Shown piece after piece: positions 8,987-18,174 of a DNA stretch of 64,000 nucleotides; the first letter of the stretch is position 1, and the number at the start of each line of letters is the position of its first letter. The stretch lies in the NCBI GenBank assembly GCA_963676095.1, contig OY781040.1:6820001-6884000 (forward strand). Direction: 5' to 3'. The stretch comes from G963676095 sp963676095 (GTDB lineage Bacteria > Bacteroidota > Bacteroidia > Bacteroidales > Prolixibacteraceae). The notes below the pieces were generated by a model. The model was not told the DNA's origin and searched no databases. It saw nothing but the letters and a program-made list of their open reading frames with translations. The translations under genes were made by a program, and so were the position numbers.

Positions 8987-10324
8987 ATGAAGAAATTATT
9001 AACCAGCAAATGGTTCAAATTTATCATTGTTGGCTTACTATACAGCCTTTGGGTGATCTGGATGGAAAGCTACTGGTGGTTTATTGGACTTGCCGTCATC
9101 TTTGACATCTATATCACCAAAAAAGTACACTGGTCATTCTGGAAGAAGAAAAATCCGCCTAATGGCAAGCAAACAAAGGTGGTTGAATGGATCGACGCCA
9201 TCATCTTTGCAGTAATTGCGGCCACCTTTATCCGCTTGTTTTTTATTGAGGCATACACAATTCCTACTTCCTCCATGGAAAAATCGATGTTGGTCGGTGA
9301 TTTTCTCTTCGTAAGCAAAGTTTCCTATGGCCCCAAGCTACCCAATACGCCAATATCGTTTCCGTTTGTACACAACACGTTACCCCTTACCAAACAGACA
9401 AAATCGTACCTCGAATGGATTGAGAACCCGTATAAAAGAATTGCCGGATTTGGAAAAGTAAAAAACAATGATATTGTTGTTTTTAGTTTTCCGGAAGGAG
9501 ATACTGTTGCCACAAACATGCCCACACAAAGCTATTACAACCTGGTCCGGAATTACGGACATGATCGGGTATGGAATGACAAAAGCACATTTGGCGATAT
9601 TATCAGCCGCCCTGTAGATAAGGAAGAAAATTACATTAAACGCTGTATTTGTATCCCTGGTGACGAGATTGAAATAAAAGACGGACAGGTTTATGTAAAC
9701 GGACAAACTCAAAAGCATTTTCCGGGCATGCAGTTCGACTATATCGTTTCAACCAACGGGACTTCAATAAACCCGATGATATTGGAAAGGATGGGCATAG
9801 CCAAAGATGACCAACAGGTATACAATGGTTCGCAGTTTCTCTTTCCAATGACTGACGAGCAGGTCAGCGAAATGAAAAAGCTGAACAATGTTACTTCCAT
9901 CAAAAAAGTAAATATGGAAGCCGGTAACTGGGACAGAAATATCTTTCCTTTCGATGAAAATTATCCATGGAATGTCGATAATTTCGGTCCTCTGAAAATT
10001 CCGAAAAAGGGCGAAACCGTCAGCCTTACCTTAAAAAACCTGCCCCTTTACCAACGAATTATTGATGTTTATGAAGACCATGACCTGGCCGTAAAAGACA
10101 GTACAATCTATATTGACGGGAAACCGGCCAGTACTTATACCTTTTCGATGGATTACTACTGGATGATGGGCGATAACAGGCATAATTCGGCAGACTCCAG
10201 ATATTGGGGGTTTGTCCCCGAAGATCATATCGTGGGAAAAGCTGTATTTATCTGGCTGTCGCTCGACAAGGACAGGAGTTTCCCGGCCAACATTCGATGG
10301 AAAAGGCTTTTTACAGTAATTTAA
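8987..10324 (+). CDS. lepB: Signal peptidase I, long Bacteroidetes form
   Basis: 445 aa. Two N-terminal membrane segments (about residues 10-45 and 70-87) precede the catalytic periplasmic domain. Ser96 in IPTSSMEKSM is the nucleophile and Lys218 in NYIKRCICIPGDE the general base. MMGDNRHNSADSRYWGFVP is the conserved box near the C-terminus. Its length, about 120 residues above the E. coli enzyme, comes from an insert between box D and the C-terminal box. It releases Sec/Tat-exported proteins at the inner membrane. Follows dapB by 4 bp and ends just before a strong terminator. Confidence 0.96.
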   Translation: MKKLLTSKWFKFIIVGLLYSLWVIWMESYWWFIGLAVIFDIYITKKVHWSFWKKKNPPNGKQTKVVEWIDAIIFAVIAATFIRLFFIEAYTIPTSSMEKSMLVGDFLFVSKVSYGPKLPNTPISFPFVHNTLPLTKQTKSYLEWIENPYKRIAGFGKVKNNDIVVFSFPEGDTVATNMPTQSYYNLVRNYGHDRVWNDKSTFGDIISRPVDKEENYIKRCICIPGDEIEIKDGQVYVNGQTQKHFPGMQFDYIVSTNGTSINPMILERMGIAKDDQQVYNGSQFLFPMTDEQVSEMKKLNNVTSIKKVNMEAGNWDRNIFPFDENYPWNVDNFGPLKIPKKGETVSLTLKNLPLYQRIIDVYEDHDLAVKDSTIYIDGKPASTYTFSMDYYWMMGDNRHNSADSRYWGFVPEDHIVGKAVFIWLSLDKDRSFPANIRWKRLFTVI

Positions 10325-10347
10325 CAAAATTTTTACCATAAAAAAAG

Positions 10348-10386
10348 AAAAAGGGTGGTGAACGGGTTGGTTCATTACCCTTTTTT
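10348..10386 (+). terminator. Rho-independent terminator after lepB
   Basis: AAAAGGGTGGTGAAC (ending at 10363) pairs with GTTCATTACCCTTTT (from 10370) across a 6-nt loop with one G-T and one mismatched pair, followed by a T run. It separates dapB-lepB from lapA-wbqC. Confidence 0.8.
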
Positions 10387-10415
10387 TCTTATATTTTTCA
10401 ACAAAAAGAAACGTT

Positions 10416-10742
10416 ATGTCTGCAGGTATAATCATTATTCTTTTACTGGCATTGCTGCTGGTTATTTTCACGTTACAGAATACAGTGTTAATAAGCCTGA
10501 ACCTTCTTTTTTGGGAGATACACGATGTTCCCCTTGTGCTTGCTTTAATCATTTGTATAATCCTTGGTTTTACGGTAGCTCTGGCTTTTTATACTCCCAG
10601 AATATGGAAACTAAAATCAAAAATTAAAGAACAGCAAAAGTCATTGAATAAGATGACGCAAAATCAGGAACAGCAATCCGCCCGAAAAGGGGATGACATT
10701 GAAATTACAGGGGAAAGCGAAAAAGGCTTCTTTAACAACTAA
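10416..10742 (+). CDS. LapA-domain (DUF1049) small membrane protein
   Basis: 108 aa. Two closely spaced membrane helices (about residues 4-22 and 42-62) are joined by the short polar segment LQNTVLISLNLLFWEI, whose F-x-x-QN spacing is typical of DUF1049/LapA proteins. A charged, probably coiled cytoplasmic tail rich in Lys, Gln and Glu follows. E. coli LapA takes part in regulating lipopolysaccharide assembly; here the role is only inferred from family. The stop codon at 10740-10742 directly precedes the WbqC-family gene, implying one transcript. Confidence 0.8.
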   Translation: MSAGIIIILLLALLLVIFTLQNTVLISLNLLFWEIHDVPLVLALIICIILGFTVALAFYTPRIWKLKSKIKEQQKSLNKMTQNQEQQSARKGDDIEITGESEKGFFNN

Positions 10743-10751
10743 TTGTCCGGA

Positions 10752-11414
10752 ATGAATGAAATACTTTTGAGTACGGCTTATCTTCCCCCTATTCAATACC
10801 TGTCAAAATTTTTAAAATACAGGACAGTCTGGATTGAAACAGAAGAACATTTTATCAAACAAACCTACCGCAACAGGACGCTTATCCTTGCGGCTAATGG
10901 ACCGGAATCGCTGGTGATACCGATTGAAAAAGTACGGGGAGAAAAACAAATGATAAAGGACCTGGCCATTTCTTATGATGAAGACTGGAGGCATATTCAC
11001 TGGAATGCGATTGTTTCAGCTTACAATTCATCACCATTTTTTGATATCCTGAAATATGACTTCAGGCCCTTGTTCCGAAAAAAATTCAAGTACCTGTTCG
11101 ATTTTAATATCCAGCTCCTCCAGGTAATCCTCGAAATCCTTGAAATCCCTGCCGACATAAAATTTACCGGAACATTTGAAGGAATTCCGGCACCATGTCT
11201 GAATGCAAGGGAAGCCATTCATCCAAAACCCGGGAGGGCAATGGCAGATCCCTATTTTGATCCTCAACCCTATTCTCAGGTTTTTGACGATAAATTCGGT
11301 TTTGTACCCAATCTCAGCATCATTGATCTCCTGTTTAATTGCGGACCGGCCAGCTATGAAATCCTTCTAAAAAGCATTAACGGAGATGCCGGTCCCGGAG
11401 AAATTCCCGGATAA
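10752..11414 (+). CDS. WbqC family protein
   Basis: 220 aa from the ATG at 10752; an in-frame TTG at 10743 is less likely because it abuts the lapA stop. The WbqC-like pattern is visible: an AYLPPIQYLSKFL opening, YRNRTLILAANGPESLVIPIEK, and DEDWRHIHWNAIVSAYNSSPFF. Members occur in O-antigen clusters and next to lepB in Bacteroidetes, but no reaction is established. The 3' end overlaps the convergent Nudix gene by 38 bp. Confidence 0.85.
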   Translation: MNEILLSTAYLPPIQYLSKFLKYRTVWIETEEHFIKQTYRNRTLILAANGPESLVIPIEKVRGEKQMIKDLAISYDEDWRHIHWNAIVSAYNSSPFFDILKYDFRPLFRKKFKYLFDFNIQLLQVILEILEIPADIKFTGTFEGIPAPCLNAREAIHPKPGRAMADPYFDPQPYSQVFDDKFGFVPNLSIIDLLFNCGPASYEILLKSINGDAGPGEIPG

Positions 11415-11805
11415 CCAGGTCATGGTCAAAGGCCAGGTCGGGAAGCCGGTCCAGGGAAAACCATTCGGCATGTTCTGCATCATCACCGCCTTTAACGACA
11501 GCTCCTTCATCTGCCATTCCGGAAAAGACGACCGATATCGTCCGCCCACGCGGATCCCGGTCTATTGCATCATAAGTTTTAAATTGCTCCAAATTCTGGA
11601 CTTTAAGTCCGGTCTCTTCTTCCAACTCCCTTCGACATGCATCAGCAAGAAGCTCGTCCATCTCGATAAAGCCTCCCGGTAAAGCCCATTTCCCCGCATA
11701 GGGGTCCCTCCCCCTCCGGACCAGCAATAACTCGTTCGTCCCTTTTCTGAAAATAATGGCATCAACAGTGAGTGACGGTCTTGGATATTTATATGTATAC
11801 ATCAT
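11377..11805 (-). CDS. Nudix hydrolase, ADP-ribose pyrophosphatase-like
   Basis: 142 aa. A complete Nudix box runs from GGFIEMDE to RRELEEETGL at about residues 44-66, with the metal-binding Arg-Glu-x-x-Glu-Glu. LLLVRRGRDPYAGKWALPGG just upstream is typical of the ADP-ribose pyrophosphatase and NUDT-like branch, so it probably hydrolyses a nucleoside-diphosphate-linked substrate. Exact substrate cannot be read. It converges on and overlaps the WbqC-family gene by 38 bp. Confidence 0.9.
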   Translation of the reverse strand: MMYTYKYPRPSLTVDAIIFRKGTNELLLVRRGRDPYAGKWALPGGFIEMDELLADACRRELEEETGLKVQNLEQFKTYDAIDRDPRGRTISVVFSGMADEGAVVKGGDDAEHAEWFSLDRLPDLAFDHDLVIREFLRDRHLR

Positions 11806-11971
11806 ATGATTTTACTGATTTCAGCTTAAAGATAGTTATTTTTTAACGGGCAAAACAGGATCAGCCATTTTACGGTCAGGATCAAACAAAAAGCATCATT
11901 AATTGTCTTATGGTTAATGGTCGAGTGGTTTAATGGCTAGTTTCTCTAAATACAAATAAATTATTTTCAGA

Positions 11972-12424
11972 ATGAAGAACCTGATTGTTGGCATTGCATT
12001 ATTAATCACAACCCTGGCGGCATGCGCCCAGGGGAAACAAAAGGATACAACCATGAATGACACCAAATTAAATAATTTTGAAAAATATGTGATCCTGCAA
12101 AAAGGAACAGAACCTCCCTTTTCTGGGAAATATTATGATTTTCACGAAAACGGAACTTACACCTGCAAACAATGCGGGGCAATTCTTTTCAAATCATCTG
12201 ATAAATTTGATTCGGGCTGCGGATGGCCGAGTTTTGACGATGAAGTCAAAGGGGCAATAAAAAAATCGATTGATGCCGACGGGAAAAGGGTTGAAATTAC
12301 CTGTGCAAAATGTGGTGCCCATCTGGGACATGTTTTCTATGGAGAAGGGTTCACAAATAAAAATGCCAGGTATTGCGTTAATTCGGTTTCTCTTGATTTT
12401 GTACCAAAAGAGGATAAAAAATAA
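11972..12424 (+). CDS. msrB: Peptide-methionine (R)-S-oxide reductase lipoprotein
   Basis: 150 aa. An N-terminal lipoprotein signal (TTLAAC, Cys about 18) predicts an envelope location, unlike cytoplasmic MsrB. The SelR fold shows two zinc CxxC pairs (CKQC and CAKC), CGWPSFDDE, and the catalytic Cys in ARYCVNSVSLDF. It reduces the R-sulfoxide of methionine in oxidised proteins, here probably in the periplasm. It converges on the dus gene with only 3 bases between stops and shares an AT-rich hairpin with it. Confidence 0.94.
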   Translation: MKNLIVGIALLITTLAACAQGKQKDTTMNDTKLNNFEKYVILQKGTEPPFSGKYYDFHENGTYTCKQCGAILFKSSDKFDSGCGWPSFDDEVKGAIKKSIDADGKRVEITCAKCGAHLGHVFYGEGFTNKNARYCVNSVSLDFVPKEDKK

Positions 12425-12445
12425 TTTTCAAAAATCATTATTTTT
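12417..12445. terminator. AT-rich bidirectional terminator between msrB and dus
   Basis: AAAAATAAT (12417-12425) pairs perfectly with ATTATTTTT (12437-12445). The hairpin overlaps both stop codons and has A runs on one side and T runs on the other, so it can serve either strand. Confidence 0.5.
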
Positions 12446-13426
12446 CAGATGGGTGCCGACCAGTTCGTATACTTCTCTGTATGAAGCGGCCCCCATCAGT
12501 TCTCCCCGCAACTTTGACGCGCCGGGTACCCCGTTCGTATAAATTTTATAAAACCTTTTTAAAATGTTGAAGTTTTTCTTCCCTCCCCAGTTTTTTTCAA
12601 ATAACCTTGTATGAAAAAGAAGTTGTTCGAGTTTTTCACGGCTCCCATGATCTTCTGATACAGCGTTGAAGAACCAGGGGTTGTGAAAAATCCCTCTTCC
12701 GATCATAATCCCGTCAACATGATATTTATCTGCATAATCCATTGCCTGGGAAAAAGACAGCACATCTCCATTTCCAAGAACAGGAACCTCCGGTGCCAAT
12801 TCATTTCTAACGGTCACTGCCTTCGAAATCTCGTCCCAGTCGGCTGTCCCTTCAGACTGCTGCTTTTGGGTCCTGCCATGTAAAATAAGAGCTGCGGGTT
12901 TTGTTTCCAGCACGTACGAAACCCACTGTTCAGTATCATGAGCGCGTATGCCGGTCCGGGTTTTCACAGAAACAGGTAAGTTTGTCGATTCCTTGGTAGC
13001 CAGGATTATCTCCCTGGCAAGATCAGGCTGTCCGATCAGGGCACTGCAAGCCCCTTGTTTCACGACGTTTTTTACGGGACACCCCATATTGATATCCAAT
13101 CCGTCGAATTCATATTCAGCAGTAATATAACGGGTTACTTTTGCAAACACCTCAGGCTTGTTTCCCCAGATCTGGGCCACCAACCGGATCCCTTTGCTTC
13201 TTAAAACCGCTCGTTCCGTTTGGCTTACGATCAGGCGCTCGGCAACTCTTTCCCTTCCAATGGGGTGGTTCATGCCATCAACTGCCGTAAACTCGGTAAA
13301 AAGCACATGCAGACACCCGGGAGCGGAAAGCCTGGCAACCAGCTCGCGAAAAGAAGTATCGGTAACATCTTCCATCGGAGCCAACGCCATAACCGGCTTC
13401 TCAATATCTCTCCAAAAATTGCGCAT
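12428..13426 (-). CDS. tRNA-dihydrouridine synthase
   Basis: 332 aa. LAPMEDVTDTSFRELV is the FMN-binding N-terminal Dus motif. FDGLDINMGCPVKNVVKQGACSALI contains the catalytic Cys, SVKTRTGIR the TIM-barrel phosphate/RNA contact, and LGNGDVLSF and GIMIGRGIFHNPW are the C-terminal flavin-phosphate loops. It reduces uridine to dihydrouridine in tRNA D loops using NADPH. Assignment to DusA, B or C is not secure. Lies between msrB and trhO; dus and trhO point the same way, 61 bp apart. Confidence 0.94.
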   Translation of the reverse strand: MRNFWRDIEKPVMALAPMEDVTDTSFRELVARLSAPGCLHVLFTEFTAVDGMNHPIGRERVAERLIVSQTERAVLRSKGIRLVAQIWGNKPEVFAKVTRYITAEYEFDGLDINMGCPVKNVVKQGACSALIGQPDLAREIILATKESTNLPVSVKTRTGIRAHDTEQWVSYVLETKPAALILHGRTQKQQSEGTADWDEISKAVTVRNELAPEVPVLGNGDVLSFSQAMDYADKYHVDGIMIGRGIFHNPWFFNAVSEDHGSREKLEQLLFHTRLFEKNWGGKKNFNILKRFYKIYTNGVPGASKLRGELMGAASYREVYELVGTHLKNNDF

Positions 13427-13487
13427 AATCCAATATCACATTTTACCAGCTCCGGCTGCACAAACACTAACGATTGTTTGTAAAGTA

Positions 13488-14537
13488 TTAATCCTCATTT
13501 TCCCGGATCAGGGTCAGTTTATGCTCCAGCCCTTTTCTGAAGGCCTTCCGGTTGCCAAACTTACGCTGAAACGATTGAATATACAAATGCTTCTCTTCTT
13601 CAGAGGCATGAAGCGCTGTCCGGCATTCATCGCTGCAACACCCCTCGTATTTTGCAGCACATTCCGGACATTGAATAAACAATATATGGCAAAGATCGTT
13701 CGCACAGTTCACATGCGTGTCGCAAGGTTTTCCGCACTGATGGCAATGGGCGATCACCTCCCCGCTGATATTCTCCCCCATCCTCTCATCGAATACAAAA
13801 TTTTTCCCGATAAACTTTGATTTCAGATCTAACTTTTTTATTTGACGGGCATACTCGATAATCCCCCCGTGAAGCTGATTGACATCTTCAAATCCTTTAT
13901 GTTTCAGATAGGCGCTGGCCTTCTCACATCGGATACCGCCAGTGCAATAAAGCAAGATCTTCCGGTCTTTTTGCTTTTCCAGTTGCCGGGTAACCATCTC
14001 TATCTCTTCCCTGAATGTATCTGCTTCCGGGCAGAGCGCCCCTTTGAAGTGCCCGATTTCGCTTTCATAATGGTTTCTCATGTCAACAACAAGTACCTCC
14101 GGGTTATCGGCAAGATGGTGAAATTCTTCTGCAGAAAGATGAGTTCCGACATTGGTTACATCGAAAGCATCATCTTCAAGGCCGTCTGCGACAATTTTAG
14201 GGCGTACTTTTACAACCAGTTTAAAAAACGATTTGCCGTCATCCTCTACAGCATACTTTATCGGCATATTTTCCAGACCGGGACACTTTCCCAGCCGTTC
14301 CAAAAATTCTTCCAGGTGATGTTCCGGTACACTCATTTGGGCATTGATCCCTTCCCTTGCTATATAAATGCGGCCAAGGCATCCCAGTCCTTCCCATTCC
14401 GTATAAAAGGAATCCCTTACTTCCTGTGGATTTTCAAAACGGACATAACGATAAAAGGAAATTGTAATTCTTTTAAATGTTTCCTCCTGGAAACGCTCCA
14501 GTAGTACTTCCCTGCTATGGCGGTTGTATAAATGCAT
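13488..14537 (-). CDS. trhO: tRNA uridine(34) hydroxylase (rhodanese-fold TrhO/YceA)
   Basis: 349 aa. The N-terminal TrhO domain has LGRIYIAREGINAQMSVP. A rhodanese domain follows with catalytic Cys in LLYCTGGIRCEKASAYL and NQLHGGIIEYA. A Cys-rich C-terminus (CHQCGKPCDTHVNC, CPECAAKYEGCC) fits a zinc site. Family members hydroxylate U34 of certain tRNAs with O2 in the first step of 5-methoxy or 5-oxyacetic uridine synthesis. A minus-strand -7 box (14552-14559) sits 15 bp upstream of the ATG, giving a very short leader. Confidence 0.93.
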   Translation of the reverse strand: MHLYNRHSREVLLERFQEETFKRITISFYRYVRFENPQEVRDSFYTEWEGLGCLGRIYIAREGINAQMSVPEHHLEEFLERLGKCPGLENMPIKYAVEDDGKSFFKLVVKVRPKIVADGLEDDAFDVTNVGTHLSAEEFHHLADNPEVLVVDMRNHYESEIGHFKGALCPEADTFREEIEMVTRQLEKQKDRKILLYCTGGIRCEKASAYLKHKGFEDVNQLHGGIIEYARQIKKLDLKSKFIGKNFVFDERMGENISGEVIAHCHQCGKPCDTHVNCANDLCHILFIQCPECAAKYEGCCSDECRTALHASEEEKHLYIQSFQRKFGNRKAFRKGLEHKLTLIRENED

Positions 14538-14551
14538 AATCCTTTTTTTTG

Positions 14552-14559
14552 CAAAGATA
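14552..14559 (-). promoter_or_regulatory. Bacteroidetes -7 box for trhO
   Basis: The reverse complement reads TATCTTTG. Transcription would start near 14545, only about 8 nt before the ATG. Confidence 0.5.
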
Positions 14560-14869
14560 AAATTTCACAACAAAAAAAAGATCATAGTATCTTTTTATAT
14601 CAAATAACTCTATGTGAAAATAGAATTATACCGCGGTATATCAAAATTTGTGCGTTTTGCCATGGTATTTTCATCAATTATACGGATCAAAACCGGCAGG
14701 TATAACCTCATAATGAGCCTGTTTTCAGTAGGTGTAGAAACATATTTTACAACATACGGCGATTTTTTATACCTTGAATTACAAAAGTTTACAAAAGCGA
14801 AAATTCATGTTTTTTTTCATTCGTTAGATTTTTTAAGGATTTTTTAACGCAGCTGTAAAATATGTACTA

Positions 14870-15013
14870 TATTAGCGAAGCATTTTAAAATTAAATGCTT
14901 TAGAATTAAATCTTTAATTGATACCTTTTCTCTTTAAACCAATATCTATTTTCTGGTCTAACTAAACTAAATTATGGACAACGGGTTATCATGACGATGA
15001 TAGCCCGCCTTTT
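14870..15013 (+). ncRNA. Candidate small RNA in the trhO-MATE intergenic region
   Basis: The 483 bp between trhO and the MATE gene hold no convincing protein. On the plus strand, an 8-bp stem (AAGCATTT/AAATGCTT, about 14878-14901) is followed by a strong terminator: CGGGTTATCA/TGATAGCCCG (about 14981-15006) and then a run of T. An intrinsic terminator with no gene upstream on its strand suggests a short transcript. No promoter was identified with certainty, and it matches no RNA family I recognise. A decayed gene end is the alternative. Confidence 0.3.
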
Positions 15014-15018
15014 TTTTT
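14980..15018 (+). terminator. Orphan intrinsic terminator
   Basis: CGGGTTATCA and TGATAGCCCG pair (one G-T) across a 6-nt loop, followed by CC and a long T tract. The U tract lies only on the plus strand, opposite to both neighbouring genes. Confidence 0.7.
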
Positions 15019-15020
15019 AT

Positions 15021-16397
15021 CTAATTTTGAAATCTGATTATTTTTTTTAATCGAATCCCGAATTGCACGGCGGCACATGCCAGCCCGAACAAAAAGCCAG
15101 TCCAGATCCCAACAGCTCCCAGGCCTAAAACAAAGGCGCAGAAATAACTAACGGGCAGACCGATTACGGTATAGGAGATAAAAGCAATAAGCATAGGTAT
15201 CTTCACGTCTGATAGTCCCCTGAGAGCAGAAGCAAGGACTACCTGAAGACCATCGAAAATCTGGAACAGACCGGCCACCACCAACAACCTCGCCGCTATC
15301 TGAACGACAGCATTATCTTCTGTAAATAAAAAGGGTAAGTATTGTCTTAACAAAATAAACAAAACAGCCATCGACGACATAAACAGGAATACCAGGTGCA
15401 GGGATGCAAAAACTGTTCTCCGGAGTATTCCCAGGTTATCCCGTCCCGATTCATGGCTTACAAGTATTGTTGTTCCTGTGCCCACACCAAGACTAACCAT
15501 GTACGTGGAGGAAGCCATTCCCATAGCGATCTGATGGGCGGCCAGGGTATCTTTACCCAACCATCCCATCATCACGGCCCCCAAACTGAATGTCAGTACC
15601 TCAATAATAATCTGGAACCCGATCGGTATGCCAACAGAAAGCAGCCGTTTTATGCTTCCGGTATGGATTCCTGTTTTCCATGCAACACGGAAAAAATGTC
15701 TTAGCGGCTTATTTTTTAATATAAAAGGAACCAACATAAGCGGCATCAGTACCCGCGATGTTAATGTTGCAATGCCTGCCCCGTTCAATCCCAGTTCCGG
15801 ACATCCCATTTTCCCGAAAATCAAAAGATAGTTCATGACAATGTTGACCGTATTGGCAGAAAGCGTGATAATCATCGCAATTCTGGTATTTCCTATCCCT
15901 TCCAGAAATTGTTTGATTGAATAAAACAATAATAAAGGAAACAACGATACTACCAGGATCAGAAAATAAGGAAAAGCTTTTTGGACAACAGCCTCAGGTT
16001 GTCCCATCCGGTCCAAAAAAAGGCTTACCGTTCCCATAATAAGAACCAGCACAATTGCTGACAGGATGTGGACCGTAAACCCATTTTTTAGCAAGGCGGC
16101 GACTTCCGTGTCCTTCCCCTTGCTAAATGCACTACCGACTAAAGGGGTTAATCCCATCATAACACCAAAACCGAACAGCATCCCTACCAGAAAAACACTG
16201 TTCGCAAACGAGGCCGCCGCCAGTTCGGTAGTACCGGCATGCCCTACCATCATTGTATCGGCCAGGGCAACGCTTACCTGCCCCAATTGGGATAAAATAA
16301 CAGGAAATGCAAGCGTCAGGTTTCTCCGGTATAACGGAAAATAACCTGCCAGCTTCATCTTTCTAATAGAAAAAGGTTCTGTTTTCGGACTAGTCAT
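15021..16397 (-). CDS. MATE family multidrug/Na+ antiporter
   Basis: 458 aa from the ATG at 16397. A longer frame reaches 16460, but a minus-strand TATCTTTG at 16458-16465 places the transcript start near 16451, inside that extension, so the start at 16397 is preferred. About twelve membrane helices are apparent. Typical MATE motifs are PVILSQLGQVSVALADTMMVGHAG in helix 1 and the matching repeat in the second half (GIPIGFQIIIEVLTFSLGAVMMGWLG). It should export cationic drugs or metabolites in exchange for Na+ or H+ at the inner membrane. Substrate unknown. Confidence 0.9.
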   Translation of the reverse strand: MTSPKTEPFSIRKMKLAGYFPLYRRNLTLAFPVILSQLGQVSVALADTMMVGHAGTTELAAASFANSVFLVGMLFGFGVMMGLTPLVGSAFSKGKDTEVAALLKNGFTVHILSAIVLVLIMGTVSLFLDRMGQPEAVVQKAFPYFLILVVSLFPLLLFYSIKQFLEGIGNTRIAMIITLSANTVNIVMNYLLIFGKMGCPELGLNGAGIATLTSRVLMPLMLVPFILKNKPLRHFFRVAWKTGIHTGSIKRLLSVGIPIGFQIIIEVLTFSLGAVMMGWLGKDTLAAHQIAMGMASSTYMVSLGVGTGTTILVSHESGRDNLGILRRTVFASLHLVFLFMSSMAVLFILLRQYLPFLFTEDNAVVQIAARLLVVAGLFQIFDGLQVVLASALRGLSDVKIPMLIAFISYTVIGLPVSYFCAFVLGLGAVGIWTGFLFGLACAAVQFGIRLKKIIRFQN

Positions 16398-16457
16398 ATG
16401 CTTCAGGCAAACAAATTCTCTATTCTGAAAAACATACCGGCTTTTCAGAAAGAAACG

Positions 16458-16465
16458 CAAAGATA
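16458..16465 (-). promoter_or_regulatory. Bacteroidetes -7 box for the MATE gene
   Basis: The reverse complement reads TATCTTTG. It helps choose the internal start codon of the MATE gene. Confidence 0.5.
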
Positions 16466-16572
16466 CACCTTTCTTATAATTAGCACAGGGAAATAATCAC
16501 TGTCATAATTACGGCGTTCTGTCAAGGCGGGACAAAGTAGACAAACAGAACAGCAGCAATACGGATGAAAAG

Positions 16573-18174
16573 TTACTCCTTTACTCCGACCGTACTGGCC
16601 CACTCCTCGTATTGCCCAATCAGAACCCTGGCTGTATCCGGTTCTTCCCCGATCAGGTTTTGTTGCTCGGTACGGTCTTTTTCCATGTTGTACAACTCCC
16701 ACGGAGCATTTTCCACAGCAACCAGTTTCCATTTTCCTTCACGAATAGCCCGGTTTCCAAAGTGTTCCCAGTAATATGTTTCCTGTGGCCTGTCAGCTCC
16801 CCTGAAAATTGGCAACAGGCTCTTGCCTGGCGTCGCTGTAATCCCGTGCCCCTTGTAAGTCGACGGATAGCTTGCCCCGGCAATATCACAACAGGTAGGC
16901 ATAATATCAATAATATGTCCTGGTTGGTTCGATATACTGCCCTTATCTTTAATAACTTCAGGCCAACGGGCAATAAAAGGGGTCGAGATCCCTCCCTCAT
17001 GTACCCAGTGTTTAAAAAGGCGAAAAGGAGTATTACTCAGATTAGCCCAGGAACGTCCGATGGTATGATATGAATCTCCGGCCCCCGGACGGGCCGTTCC
17101 GTCCCAAAAGTTTCCCCAGAAGTCTCCTCCCCAAATGCCACCTTCAGCACAGGCCCCGTTGTCTGACAAAAACAGCACCAGGGTATTCTGCGAAGCCCCC
17201 ATTGCCTCAAGTTGTTCGAGCACTTTCCCGATCCCCTGATCCATCCGGTCGATCTGGGCTGCGTATATAGCCATCAGCTGGTCCATCTGGTCTTTCTGCC
17301 TGTCACTGAGCGAATCCCAAGGAAGCACTTCCGGATCGCGAAGACTGAGGACCAGGTCCTTATCAATAATACCCAGTTTCACCATGCGGTCGAGCCTTTC
17401 TTTCCGGAGCACATCCCACCCTTTCAGGTATTTTCCGCGATATTTGTCAATGTCTTCCTGCAAGGCATGCAAGGGCCAGTGGGGAGCAGTATAGGCCAGG
17501 TAAAGGAAAAAAGGTTGTTTCTTTACATCCGCTTTCTTCAAATATCCGATTGCATAATCGGTAATAGCATCAGTCATGTAAAAACCTTCTTTTGAAGGAA
17601 TAATGCTGGTGCTGTCGATAGCGAAATATCTTTTTACAGTTTTATTTTTATGCCGTGTAAAATCGAAATAGTTGGACGCACCGCTAATCAGCCCGTAATA
17701 ATTGTCGAAGCCCCGGTCTGTCGGCCAGTGCGGACGTTCCTCTCCTACATGCCATTTTCCTGAGGCAGCAGTATAATAACCGGCCTGTTTAAGCACTTCG
17801 GCAATGGTAACACATTGATCATTGAGATATCCCTGGTAAGGTCCAGGAATATTTCCGTCCGGTGTATCAACCATACCGCCCATCCCGGCCTGGTGCGGAT
17901 ATAGCCCGGTTAAAATTGAAGCCCGGGAAGGACAACATCTTGCTGCATTGTAAAACTGGGTAAAGCGGATCCCCTGGGAAGCTAAACGGTCTAGGTTCGG
18001 GGTTTTAATCTCTCCGCCGTAGCATCCCAGATCAGAATAGCCCATATCGTCAGCAACAATCAATAAAATATTGGGTTTTTCAATATTTTCAGATTTATCA
18101 TGTCTGCACGAGGTAACAGCAGCACCAGCCATAAAAAGAAGGCCGGCCTTTAATGTTATACTTGAAAAGTCCAT
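16573..18174 (-). CDS. S1-family sulfatase lipoprotein
   Basis: 533 aa. A lipobox (AVTSC, Cys23) predicts a lipid-anchored envelope enzyme. PNILLIVADDMGYSDLGCYG carries the calcium-binding Asp pair. CCPSRASILTG at residues 80-90 is the sulfatase signature C-x-P-S-R, with Cys80 predicted to be oxidised to formylglycine by a maturase encoded outside this window. SGKWHVGE and LFLSDNGACAEGG are further S1 active-site motifs. It removes sulfate esters, probably from a glycan, given the divergent sigma/FecR/SusCD locus 434 bp upstream. Precise subfamily and substrate not determinable here. Confidence 0.94.
   Translation of the reverse strand: MDFSSITLKAGLLFMAGAAVTSCRHDKSENIEKPNILLIVADDMGYSDLGCYGGEIKTPNLDRLASQGIRFTQFYNAARCCPSRASILTGLYPHQAGMGGMVDTPDGNIPGPYQGYLNDQCVTIAEVLKQAGYYTAASGKWHVGEERPHWPTDRGFDNYYGLISGASNYFDFTRHKNKTVKRYFAIDSTSIIPSKEGFYMTDAITDYAIGYLKKADVKKQPFFLYLAYTAPHWPLHALQEDIDKYRGKYLKGWDVLRKERLDRMVKLGIIDKDLVLSLRDPEVLPWDSLSDRQKDQMDQLMAIYAAQIDRMDQGIGKVLEQLEAMGASQNTLVLFLSDNGACAEGGIWGGDFWGNFWDGTARPGAGDSYHTIGRSWANLSNTPFRLFKHWVHEGGISTPFIARWPEVIKDKGSISNQPGHIIDIMPTCCDIAGASYPSTYKGHGITATPGKSLLPIFRGADRPQETYYWEHFGNRAIREGKWKLVAVENAPWELYNMEKDRTEQQNLIGEEPDTARVLIGQYEEWASTVGVKE

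Noticed and set aside
14614..14847. 77-codon plus-strand frame in the trhO-MATE gap
   Set aside because: Composition simply follows AT-rich DNA, with no domain, start signal or neighbour support.
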